In this document: positions 7,560 through 14,799 of the stretch, piece after piece
Layout: each line of letters opens with the position of its first letter
How positions within the stretch are numbered: the first letter of the stretch is position 1
DNA from: Streptococcus parasanguinis
Lineage (GTDB): Bacteria > Bacillota > Bacilli > Lactobacillales > Streptococcaceae
NCBI GenBank assembly: GCA_018365265.1
Contig: JAGZKI010000005.1
Span: 1-58,439 of the forward strand
Direction: 5' to 3'
DNA length: 58,439 nucleotides
The notes under the pieces: generated by a model
Told to the model about the DNA's origin: nothing
Seen by the model: the letters and a program-made list of their open reading frames with translations, nothing else
Databases searched by the model: none
Program-made: the position numbers and the translations under genes

Positions 7560-8945
7560 ATGTATCAATTTCCAAAGGATTTTTTATGGGGGAGTTCGAC
7601 CTCGGGCCCTCAAACGGAAGGACGTTTCGCCCAGGATGGAAAGGGAGACAATCTCTGGGATTACTGGTATAGGATCGAGCCCAACCGCTTTTATCAAGGG
7701 CAAGGACCAGAGAAAACATCGACTTTTTATGAACACTGGGAAGAAGATCTGGACCTCTTGTTAGAAACTGGGCACACCGCCTTTCGAACCTCTATTCAGT
7801 GGTCCCGTATTTTCCCAGAAGGACGAGGGGAGATCAATCAAGCAGGCGTTGATTTCTACCGTCGTGTCTTTGAAAAGATAAAGGAAAAAGGGATTCACCT
7901 CTTGGTCAACCTCTATCATTTTGATTTACCGATGGCTCTTCAAGAGCAAGGGGATGGTTGGGAAAATAAAGAAACCGCCTATGCTTACCAAGAATATACG
8001 CGTTTTTGTTTCAAGACCTATGGAGATCTGGTCGATCAGTGGATCACCTTTAATGAACCCATTGTCCCTGTGGAGTTTGGTTATTTTTATGATGCCCATT
8101 TTCCTCATAAGGTAGATGCAGTAGCAGCAGTAAAAGTAGCCTACCACACCCAGTTAGCAAGCTCTCTAGCAGTGAAGGCCTGTCACGAGGTGGATCCTAA
8201 TTTCCGTATCGGAATTGTGCTCAATTTGACACCAGCCTATCCTCGGAGCCAGCATCCAGAAGATGTGAAAGCTGCGCGCATTGCCGAGCTCTTTCAAGCC
8301 AAATCCTTCTTAGATCCATCTGTTCTTGGTCATTATCCTGAAGAATTAGTGGAGATCCTACGGGAGCGTGATCTCTTACCGGATTATGATCTCTTTGAAT
8401 TGCGCTTGATCGAGGAAAATACGGTGGATTACCTAGGGGTTAACTATTATCAACCACTCCGTGTGGCGGCTCCTCGTTATGCTCCAAATCCAGTATCTCC
8501 CCTACTCTTTGAACAATTTTATGAACCTTACGTTATGCCAGGGCGCAAGATCAATCCCCACCGTGGTTGGGAAATCTATGAGCAAGGCTTGTATGACATT
8601 GCCCAAAATATCAAGGAAAACTATGGCAATATCGAGTGGATCCTGACAGAAAATGGGATGGGGGTTGAAGGAGAGGAAAAATTCCGCAAAGATGGAGTGA
8701 TCCATGACGACTACCGGATTGACTTTGTCAAAGACCATCTTCGTGAGCTCCACCGGGCTATTCAAGATGGTGCCAACTGTAAAGGTTATTTGATCTGGAC
8801 CTTTATTGACTGCTGGTCATGGCTCAATGGCTACAAGAACCGCTATGGCTTAGTTGAGTTGGACCTCGAAAGTCAAAAACGAACCCTCAAAAAATCTGGC
8901 CATTGGTTTAAAGAACTAAGCCAAGCCAATGGGTTTGAGAAGTAG
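7560..8945 (+). CDS. Glycoside hydrolase family 1 (beta-glucosidase / 6-phospho-beta-glucosidase)
   Basis: The 461-residue enzyme has a complete GH1 TIM barrel. The opening FPKDFLWGSSTSGPQTEG, the acid/base Glu166 in TFNEP and the nucleophile Glu364 in LTENGMG are all present. The phosphate-loop region near the C-terminus reads KNRYGLVELDLESQKRTLKKS, which is compatible with 6-phospho-glycoside substrates; no adjacent PTS gene confirms this. It would act in the cytoplasm on imported beta-glucosides. ATG 7560 has AGGAGGAT upstream, and a TACAAT box at 7525-7530 may be the -10. It appears monocistronic, ending before the hairpin at 9024-9061. Confidence 0.9.
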   Translation: MYQFPKDFLWGSSTSGPQTEGRFAQDGKGDNLWDYWYRIEPNRFYQGQGPEKTSTFYEHWEEDLDLLLETGHTAFRTSIQWSRIFPEGRGEINQAGVDFYRRVFEKIKEKGIHLLVNLYHFDLPMALQEQGDGWENKETAYAYQEYTRFCFKTYGDLVDQWITFNEPIVPVEFGYFYDAHFPHKVDAVAAVKVAYHTQLASSLAVKACHEVDPNFRIGIVLNLTPAYPRSQHPEDVKAARIAELFQAKSFLDPSVLGHYPEELVEILRERDLLPDYDLFELRLIEENTVDYLGVNYYQPLRVAAPRYAPNPVSPLLFEQFYEPYVMPGRKINPHRGWEIYEQGLYDIAQNIKENYGNIEWILTENGMGVEGEEKFRKDGVIHDDYRIDFVKDHLRELHRAIQDGANCKGYLIWTFIDCWSWLNGYKNRYGLVELDLESQKRTLKKSGHWFKELSQANGFEK

Positions 8946-9023
8946 ACAAACTGCTCTTTTATAAGAATCAATCAACTTCTATAAAAATAAAAAATTTTAT
9001 TCGTTAGAGTTATTCAACAGTGA

Positions 9024-9061
9024 GAAAAGTGTCTAAACTATTCAGTTTCAGGCACTTTTTT
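9024..9061 (+). terminator. Terminator downstream of the GH1 gene
   Basis: An interrupted hairpin (AAAAGTG...CACTTTT outside, AAACT...AGTTT inside) is followed by a T-run at 9056-9061. Confidence 0.75.
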
Positions 9062-9108
9062 CACGGCAGAAAATTTTTAAGATGATTTTTACTTCAATCT
9101 TAACGCTA

Positions 9109-9124
9109 ACTTAACTAGACCAAT
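9109..9124 (+). promoter_or_regulatory. NagR-like (dre) operator, upstream copy
   Basis: ACTTAACTAGACCAAT keeps the right half-site (CTAGACCAAT) of the GntR-family NagR/DasR consensus ATTGGTCTAGACCAAT, which I recall; 12 of 16 bases match. It sits just upstream of the glmS -35 box. Confidence 0.5.
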
Positions 9125-9141
9125 TTTCTTGAATTTCCTAG

Positions 9142-9170
9142 TTGACAAACTGGAAGAAGCATTGTATACT
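9142..9170 (+). promoter_or_regulatory. glmS promoter
   Basis: TTGACA (9142-9147) and TATACT (9165-9170) are spaced by 17 nt and lie between the two NagR-like sites. The leader is about 115 nt long. No glmS ribozyme fold was recognised in it. Confidence 0.85.
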
Positions 9171-9196
9171 GACTCCGCTGGTTGCTTTTTGGTCAA

Positions 9197-9212
9197 ATTA
9201 GACTAGACCAAT
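9197..9212 (+). promoter_or_regulatory. NagR-like (dre) operator, downstream copy
   Basis: ATTAGACTAGACCAAT matches 14 of 16 bases of the NagR/DasR consensus. It lies about 20 nt after the predicted start of transcription, a position suited to repression. Confidence 0.65.
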
Positions 9213-9292
9213 TTTAAAGTAACTGAGAAATCGACCATGGGTCGTTTGACTAAGTAAAGGGGAAAGTATAGCAAGGCTATATCGTAAAGACT

Positions 9293-11101
9293 ATGTGCGG
9301 AATCGTTGGTGTTGTAGGAAATACAAATGCTACTGATATTTTGATTCAAGGACTTGAAAAACTCGAATACCGAGGCTATGACTCTGCGGGTGTTTTTCTG
9401 GCTAGTGAAGGCAAGAGCCAATTGGTAAAGGCAGTTGGCCGTATTGCAGAATTGTCGTCTAAGGCGGAAGGTGTCGAAGGGACAGCTGGGATTGGACATA
9501 CCCGTTGGGCCACTCATGGAAAACCAACTGAGGACAATGCCCACCCACACCGCTCTGAAACAGGTCGCTTTGTTTTGGTCCACAATGGGGTGATTGAAAA
9601 CTACCTTGAAATCAAGGAAGAATACCTAGCCGGTCACCATTTCAAGGGGCAAACAGATACAGAAATCGCCGCCCACTTGATCGGAAAATTTGCTGAAGAA
9701 GATGGCTTGTCTACGCTCGAAGCCTTCAAAAAAGCCCTCCACATCATCCGTGGGGCCTATGCTTTTGCTTTGATGGATGCGGAAGATCCAAGCACCATCT
9801 ATGTAGCGAAAAATAAGTCACCACTCTTGATCGGTCTTGGAGATGGTTACAATATGGTTTGCTCTGATGCTATGGCCATGATTCGTGAAACCAACCAATA
9901 CATGGAAATCCATGACCAAGAGTTGGTCATTGTCAAGGCTGACAGCGTTGAAGTACAAGACTATGATGGAAACGTCAAAGAACGGGCAAGCTACACGGCT
10001 GAACTTGACCTTTCTGATATTGGAAAAGGGACTTACCCATACTACATGCTCAAAGAAATCGATGAGCAACCAACTGTCATGCGTAAGTTGATCCAAGCCT
10101 ATACAGATGAATCTGGTCAAGTAGTGGTAGAGCCAGCTATCATCAAAGCGGTTCAAGAAGCAGACCGCATCTACATTCTTGCAGCTGGAACTTCTTACCA
10201 TGCTGGATTTGCTTCTAAGAAAATGCTAGAAGAGTTGACGGATACTCCAGTAGAACTCGGTATTTCCTCTGAGTGGGGTTACGGCATGCCACTTCTTAGT
10301 AAGAAACCACTCTTCATCTTTATCAGTCAATCTGGTGAAACAGCGGATAGCCGTCAAGTATTGGTCAAGGCTAATGAAATGGGCATTCCAAGCTTGACAG
10401 TAACCAATGTTCCAGGATCTACTCTTTCACGTGAAGCAGACATGACGATGTTGCTCCATGCTGGCCCTGAAATTGCGGTCGCTTCCACCAAGGCTTATAC
10501 GGCTCAAATCGCAGCCCTTGCCTTTCTTGCAAAAGCTGTTGGGGAAGCCAATGGCAATGAAAAGGCCAAAGCCTTTGATTTGGTGCACGAATTGTCTATC
10601 GTTGCCCAATCGATCGAATCAACCCTTTCAGAAAAAGAAGTGATCGATGAAAAAGTCCGTGGCTTGTTGGAAAAAACCCGCAATGCTTTCTATATCGGAC
10701 GTGGCCAAGATTACTATGTTGCCATGGAAGCCAGTCTGAAACTAAAAGAAATTTCTTACATCCAATGTGAAGGCTTCGCAGCGGGTGAGTTGAAACACGG
10801 TACCATTGCTTTGATCGAAGACGGTACACCGGTCATCGCTCTCTTATCTGATCCAGTCCTAGCCAGCCACACACGTGGTAATATCCAAGAAGTGGCAGCA
10901 CGTGGGGCTCATGTCTTAACCATTGCAGAAGAAAATGTCGCTAAAGAGACAGATGATTTAGTCTTGACGGCGGTTCACCCTTATCTCTCTCCAATCTCAA
11001 TGGTGGTGCCAACCCAATTGATTGCTTACTTTGCAACCCTTCATCGTGGACTCGATGTCGACAAACCACGGAACCTTGCTAAGTCTGTAACGGTTGAATA
11101 A
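9293..11101 (+). CDS. glmS: Glutamine-fructose-6-phosphate aminotransferase GlmS
   Basis: GlmS makes glucosamine-6-phosphate from fructose-6-phosphate and glutamine, the first step toward UDP-GlcNAc for peptidoglycan. The 602 residues begin MCGIVGVVG, so Cys2 is the N-terminal nucleophile of the glutaminase domain (1 to about 235). Two SIS sugar-isomerase domains follow (about 285-420 and 455-590), ending in DVDKPRNLAKSVTVE, the typical C-terminal tail. ATG 9293 is fixed by Cys2, yet the Shine-Dalgarno next to it is poor; AAAGGGGAAAG lies about 27 nt upstream with a small hairpin between. NagR-like sites suggest repression when amino sugars are available. Confidence 0.97.
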   Translation: MCGIVGVVGNTNATDILIQGLEKLEYRGYDSAGVFLASEGKSQLVKAVGRIAELSSKAEGVEGTAGIGHTRWATHGKPTEDNAHPHRSETGRFVLVHNGVIENYLEIKEEYLAGHHFKGQTDTEIAAHLIGKFAEEDGLSTLEAFKKALHIIRGAYAFALMDAEDPSTIYVAKNKSPLLIGLGDGYNMVCSDAMAMIRETNQYMEIHDQELVIVKADSVEVQDYDGNVKERASYTAELDLSDIGKGTYPYYMLKEIDEQPTVMRKLIQAYTDESGQVVVEPAIIKAVQEADRIYILAAGTSYHAGFASKKMLEELTDTPVELGISSEWGYGMPLLSKKPLFIFISQSGETADSRQVLVKANEMGIPSLTVTNVPGSTLSREADMTMLLHAGPEIAVASTKAYTAQIAALAFLAKAVGEANGNEKAKAFDLVHELSIVAQSIESTLSEKEVIDEKVRGLLEKTRNAFYIGRGQDYYVAMEASLKLKEISYIQCEGFAAGELKHGTIALIEDGTPVIALLSDPVLASHTRGNIQEVAARGAHVLTIAEENVAKETDDLVLTAVHPYLSPISMVVPTQLIAYFATLHRGLDVDKPRNLAKSVTVE

Positions 11102-11119
11102 ACTTGTCTCTATAGAAAA

Positions 11120-11154
11120 AACATCCTCGTTAGGTTTTTCCTAACGAGGATGTT
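11120..11154. terminator. Bidirectional terminator between glmS and lppC
   Basis: A perfect 15-bp stem (11120-11134 with 11140-11154) surrounds a TTTTT loop, with A-rich sequence before and T-rich sequence after. It serves both convergent genes. Confidence 0.9.
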
Positions 11155-11158
11155 TGGT

Positions 11159-12016
11159 TTATTTATCAAAACCTTGCAAGGCTTTGAGGCGTTCTTCTGT
11201 TTGTCCCTTGGCATCTAGTTTTTTACCTTGGTAAACAGCAGATTCCCATGATCCGTACATTGGATTTGGGAAGATGATGAATTTTTCACCAAATTCTTTT
11301 TGCAATTCGTCCAATTTCTTGTCGCGATCAGCTTCAGATGTCTTAGAGAAGTCTGCAAAGTCCACTAGGTTGTCCCCAAAGAGCAAGACAAGATTGGTCT
11401 TTTCTTGCACAGCTTGGCGACGGCCTTCTTTTGATTTGACACCATCTTCTAAGAACATGAGGTGGTCACGTCCTTGAACAGGAATGCCTTCTTTTTCAAG
11501 ATTCTTGATGGTGTCGTCTACTTGAGAGGTTGTACGGTCAGAAATATAGTAGATTTGAACCCCATTTTGATCCGCATATTGAAGGAAATCTTTGGCACCT
11601 GGTACCGCTTTTGCGGCTGCTTTTTTCACCCAAACATCCCAATCTTTAGGATTGAAGGCCGTACCATCTTTGACGTTTTGAACTTGGTAAGGGCTGTTGT
11701 CTAAAACAGTTTCATCCAAGTCTAATACGATTGAGTATGGCTTATCAGAAGGCGTTTGGAGGATCTCTTTCAAACGGTCAGTAGCGACATTGTAGCCTTG
11801 TAAATACAAAGCCTTGGTTTCTGCTGCCTTTTGGTACCAGAGAACAGACATGGTATTTTCTTGTGAGCGCTGCTGATCATAGGTCATCGTCACCTGATTT
11901 TTAGTGCTGCTTGCTTTTGTCTCTTGCGTTTTAGTGGTGTTGCTTCCACAACTCGTCAGTAAAATGACAGAAGCAAGAGCAGAAACGATGGTAAAGGTGG
12001 GTTTTGTTGTTTTCAT
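11159..12016 (-). CDS. lppC: Surface lipoprotein acid phosphatase / 5'-nucleotidase, e(P4) family
   Basis: The 285-residue protein has a lipoprotein signal with lipobox LTSC (Cys23), so it should be anchored on the outer face of the membrane. The HAD class IIIB phosphatase signature DLDETVLDN places the catalytic aspartates at 99 and 101. A later GDN segment (LLFGDNLVDF) supplies the last metal-binding acidic residue. Family members remove phosphate from nucleotides and related compounds outside the cell, aiding NAD or nucleoside salvage. It is a single-gene unit with its own promoter at 12050-12078 and AAGGAGT before the ATG. Confidence 0.92.
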   Translation of the reverse strand: MKTTKPTFTIVSALASVILLTSCGSNTTKTQETKASSTKNQVTMTYDQQRSQENTMSVLWYQKAAETKALYLQGYNVATDRLKEILQTPSDKPYSIVLDLDETVLDNSPYQVQNVKDGTAFNPKDWDVWVKKAAAKAVPGAKDFLQYADQNGVQIYYISDRTTSQVDDTIKNLEKEGIPVQGRDHLMFLEDGVKSKEGRRQAVQEKTNLVLLFGDNLVDFADFSKTSEADRDKKLDELQKEFGEKFIIFPNPMYGSWESAVYQGKKLDAKGQTEERLKALQGFDK

Positions 12017-12049
12017 AAACCGTACACTCCTTAAAATTATTCTATAAAA

Positions 12050-12078
12050 ATTATACTCCTTTCAATCTTGCATGACAA
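12050..12078 (-). promoter_or_regulatory. Promoter of lppC
   Basis: On the minus strand TTGTCA (12073-12078) and TATAAT (12050-12055) are spaced by 17 nt. Confidence 0.8.
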
Positions 12079-12337
12079 GAAAGAGGGGAAGGGGAGCCAG
12101 GAAATGGTGGAATGAATAGGAAGAAAGAAATGTTGATATGAAGGGCTTTTTCATCTCAATAGATGCCATTTTTCATCTTAAAAGGAGGGGTATAGTTTTA
12201 TATTATAACCGGATCAAGAAAAGATCAAAGAGGTCATTTTTTCTAAAATGAAAGAATCGAGAAAGATACTCGCAAGTCCCTATTTTCAAGGGCTTGCGTT
12301 TTTTTGATGATTTTCTTAATAAAGAAATTTTAAGGCT
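12079..12337 (+). other. Intergenic region ending in an orphan terminator
   Basis: This stretch holds no convincing gene. It is purine-rich at 12080-12130 and has an AAAAGGAGGGG run at 12180-12190 followed by TATAGT and TATTATAAC, and ends in the strong terminator at 12271-12305. A terminator with no gene before it may mark a small RNA or an attenuated leader of the downstream operon. I see no known riboswitch. Confidence 0.35.
12271..12305 (+). terminator. Orphan rho-independent terminator upstream of the methyltransferase-like operon
   Basis: Stem 12271-12276 with 12293-12298 plus CCCT 12278-12281 with AGGG 12289-12292 (one bulge) is followed by seven T. Confidence 0.8.
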
Positions 12338-12380
12338 TTGATAGGGAAAATATATTAGTCAGCTAGTTTTCGAGGTGATA
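12338..12380 (+). promoter_or_regulatory. 43-nt conserved upstream element, copy 1
   Basis: The segment runs from TTGATA through TTAGTCA (12355-12361) to GTGATA (12375-12380). It matches 33 of 43 bases of 13690-13732 without gaps. Both copies precede a UroD-superfamily gene, so it is probably a shared promoter or operator. No standard -10 is clear at the right distance from TTGATA. Confidence 0.55.
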
Positions 12381-12451
12381 TCATGGTTACAAATTCCAGA
12401 AGGGAAGCAGTCAATCTTTCTTTTGGAGAAAAGATGAGGAGGATGTACAGT

Positions 12452-13453
12452 ATGAGTAAAAAAGAATTGGTTCTTCGTGCCATTCGAGGCGAAGCAGTAG
12501 AGCGAATCCCTGTAGGATTTTGGCTCCATTATGTGACCCAAGAAGAAAAAGAATTGGGGCTAGACAATCCAGCTGTAGTAGAAAAAAGTATTAAGGGTCA
12601 CCAACACTATGTTGAAGAAATATCCCCTGATTTTGTCAAGATCATGAGCGATGGCTTCTTCCGCTATCCGAGTGCCCTTTATTCGAGAGAGATCACATCG
12701 ATCCAAGAATTAAAGGACATTCAACCGATTGGAGAGCATCATCCTTGGATTGAAAAACAGATTGAAGTGGTCAAGGAGATTCGTTCCCATTTCCATGAAG
12801 AGATTGCTTCTTTCTACAATATCTTCTCGCCCATTTCTTATTTGAAACGCTGGTTCCGTACGGACAAATCCCGTGGAGACCAAGTGATTGCAGACTTTAT
12901 CAAGGAAGATCCAGAAACTTTAGCCCATGTCCTTGATGTCATCGCAGGAGATATCGCTATTCTTAGTCGCCGCTTGATCCAAGAAGCAGGAGTGGAAGGC
13001 ATTTACTTCTCAACCCAGCAGGTTCAAGATGAGCGCGTGACAGAGGAAGAATACCGCAAGATCATTGAGCCAAGCAACATTGCCGTTCTAGAGGCGGCTA
13101 ATGAGGCGGGTGGCATCAATATTCTTCATATCTGTGGCTTTGAAGGAGCCAGCAATGAAGTGGACCTCTTCAAGGATTATCCAGCTCAAGTCATTAACTG
13201 GGCGACCCATCATGAAGGGCTCAGCTTAGCAGAGGGTCGCAAGCTCTTTGGTGATCGTGCTGTCTTGGGTGGTTTTGTCAATGGCAAGAAAGGCTTGCTC
13301 TACCAAGGGGAACGAGAAGCTATTGAGCAAGAAACGCGTCGCTTGGTGGCTGAAGCCGGAAGCCGTGGTTTGATCCTTGGAGCAGACTGTACCGTGCCAG
13401 ATGATTTCCAATTGGAACGCTTAGATTGGGTGCGTCAAGCAGCTGTATTGTAA
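12452..13453 (+). CDS. UroD-superfamily zinc methyltransferase-like protein (MtaA/MtbA/core-MetE-like), paralogue 1
   Basis: The 333-residue TIM-barrel protein belongs to the uroporphyrinogen decarboxylase/methionine synthase superfamily. It has His226-x-Cys228 in LHICGFEG and Cys313 in LGADCTVP. This His-x-Cys...Cys zinc triad binds and activates a thiol methyl acceptor in MtaA, MtbA and MetE. True UroD lacks it, and no heme genes are nearby, so methyl transfer is more likely than heme synthesis. I chose ATG 12452 (GAGGAGGATG upstream), aligning with paralogue 2 and giving the same length, over ATG 12383. It heads a cluster with a secreted peptide, paralogue 2 and an amino-acid importer. Donor and acceptor are unknown. 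Confidence 0.8.
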   Translation: MSKKELVLRAIRGEAVERIPVGFWLHYVTQEEKELGLDNPAVVEKSIKGHQHYVEEISPDFVKIMSDGFFRYPSALYSREITSIQELKDIQPIGEHHPWIEKQIEVVKEIRSHFHEEIASFYNIFSPISYLKRWFRTDKSRGDQVIADFIKEDPETLAHVLDVIAGDIAILSRRLIQEAGVEGIYFSTQQVQDERVTEEEYRKIIEPSNIAVLEAANEAGGINILHICGFEGASNEVDLFKDYPAQVINWATHHEGLSLAEGRKLFGDRAVLGGFVNGKKGLLYQGEREAIEQETRRLVAEAGSRGLILGADCTVPDDFQLERLDWVRQAAVL

Positions 13454-13470
13454 GAAGAAAGGAGAGGGAG

Positions 13471-13671
13471 ATGAAAAAGATCAATGTATGGTGTATCCTG
13501 GTAACCGTTTTGTTTTTGCTTCTAGGGCTCAGTAAAGTAGCTCTAGCAAGCAGTCAGGGGAAAGCAAAAAAAGATCCAGATATGGCAAGACTGGAGAAGA
13601 TTCCAGCTCATAGTTTTTCCCTCATCCGCCCATCTGACCTAGCAGGAATTCTACTCCTTGAAGATCAGTGA
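13471..13671 (+). CDS. Small secreted peptide precursor, function unknown
   Basis: The 66-residue frame starts at ATG 13471 behind a strong AAAGGAGAGGGAG and lies 17 nt after paralogue 1. Residues 1-26 form a good signal peptide (basic start, long hydrophobic core, cleavage after VALA). This leaves about 40 residues with a basic first third (QGKAKKD) and a hydrophobic end (LAGILLLEDQ). There is no cysteine after the signal and no lipobox. I do not recognise the family. It could be a signalling or scavenging peptide, or the surviving N-terminus of a longer exported protein. Its place between the two methyltransferase-like genes is probably functional. Confidence 0.6.
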   Translation: MKKINVWCILVTVLFLLLGLSKVALASSQGKAKKDPDMARLEKIPAHSFSLIRPSDLAGILLLEDQ

Positions 13672-13689
13672 TAAAAAAAGATGAAGAGC

Positions 13690-13732
13690 TTGATAAAAAA
13701 TATATATTAGTCAAACAATTATCGAAGTGATA
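13690..13732 (+). promoter_or_regulatory. 43-nt conserved upstream element, copy 2
   Basis: The same blocks TTGATA, TTAGTCA (13707-13713) and GTGATA (13727-13732) occur at the same spacings as in copy 1. The element ends 38 nt before ATG 13771, compared with 71 nt before ATG 12452 for copy 1. Confidence 0.55.
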
Positions 13733-13770
13733 AGATAACAAACAAGAAAAGATTAGAACGAGGTAAGAAC

Positions 13771-14772
13771 ATGTCATCAAAAAGAGAATTAGTCTTAAAA
13801 GCTTTTAAAGGAGAAGCAGTTGACCGTGTGCCAGTTGGATTTTGGCATCATTTTACAACAGAAGAAGAATGGTTGAAAGGATTTTCTAATCCGGAAATTA
13901 TTGAAAAAAACCTGAATGGCCATAAAAACTTCCTTCACAAGGTCAAACCAGACTTTGTCAAACTTATGAGCGATGGTTACTTTGCTTATCCAAATCCAGC
14001 TATTCACAAAGGCCTTGAAAACATCTCAGATTTAGCAGGGATTGAACCGCTTGGAGCCGATCATCCATGGATCACAGAGCAAGTAGAGCTTGTGAAAAAA
14101 ATCCGTGCCGGTTTTGAAGAAGACATTGTAGCTATCTACAATATCTTTGCTCCAGTGACCTACTTCAAATGGTTGGTCGGAGAAGTTTCAGGTGGAGATG
14201 ACTTGATCGCTAACTTTATCGATCAAGATGCAGCAACTCTTAAAAAAGTATTGGATACAATTGGCCAAGATATTGCAAGTTTGAGCCAACGAATCATTAA
14301 AGAAGCAGGAGCAGACGGGATCTACCTCAGTGTTCAAAGTATCCAAGATGCGCGTGTCAGTCAGGAAGTTTACAAACAAGTCATCGCACCGAGTGAACTC
14401 CATGTCTTAGAGACAGCTAAGGAAGCTGGTGGCGTAAATATCCTTCATATCTGTGGCTACGAAGGAGCTCGCAATGATATCCATCTCTTCACAGACTACC
14501 CAGCCCAAGTCATTAACTGGGCAGTCGGACCAGAAGGCATCAGCCTAGCAGAAGGACGCGAAATCTTCGGTGGACGTACGGTTCTTGGTGGTTTTGAAAA
14601 TGGCAAAAATGGTCTTCTCTACACAGGAGATAAGGCTGCGATCCAAGCAGAAACCAAACGCATCATTGCAGAAACAGGAACGACAGGCTTGGTCATCGGT
14701 GCCGATTGTACGATTCCAAGTGACATTGATGAAGAACGAATCGAATGGGTTCGTGAAGCTGCAGCAGAATAA
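13771..14772 (+). CDS. UroD-superfamily zinc methyltransferase-like protein, paralogue 2
   Basis: The 333-residue protein is colinear with the product of 12452-13453 over its whole length and clearly arose by duplication. It keeps the zinc triad at identical positions: His226, Cys228 (LHICGYEG) and Cys313 (IGADCTIP). Both paralogues share KxELVLxAxxGEAVxRxPVGFW at the N-terminus. The protein stops 27 nt before an ABC importer gene, so uptake and conversion of the same compound is a reasonable inference. Two related copies may act on different donors or form a heterodimer. No corrinoid protein or coenzyme M gene is in view, so a cobalamin-free thiol acceptor such as homocysteine is possible but unproven. 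Confidence 0.8.
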   Translation: MSSKRELVLKAFKGEAVDRVPVGFWHHFTTEEEWLKGFSNPEIIEKNLNGHKNFLHKVKPDFVKLMSDGYFAYPNPAIHKGLENISDLAGIEPLGADHPWITEQVELVKKIRAGFEEDIVAIYNIFAPVTYFKWLVGEVSGGDDLIANFIDQDAATLKKVLDTIGQDIASLSQRIIKEAGADGIYLSVQSIQDARVSQEVYKQVIAPSELHVLETAKEAGGVNILHICGYEGARNDIHLFTDYPAQVINWAVGPEGISLAEGREIFGGRTVLGGFENGKNGLLYTGDKAAIQAETKRIIAETGTTGLVIGADCTIPSDIDEERIEWVREAAAE

Positions 14773-14799
14773 GGAAAATAGAAAGAGGGAGAACAAAGT

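Noticed and set aside
9171..9292. glmS ribozyme
   Set aside because: No ribozyme core or cleavage site was recognised; NagR-like operators explain regulation better.
12452..14772. Heme biosynthesis (true HemE) for the UroD-superfamily pair
   Set aside because: The zinc triad His-x-Cys...Cys is typical of methyltransferases and no other heme genes are present.
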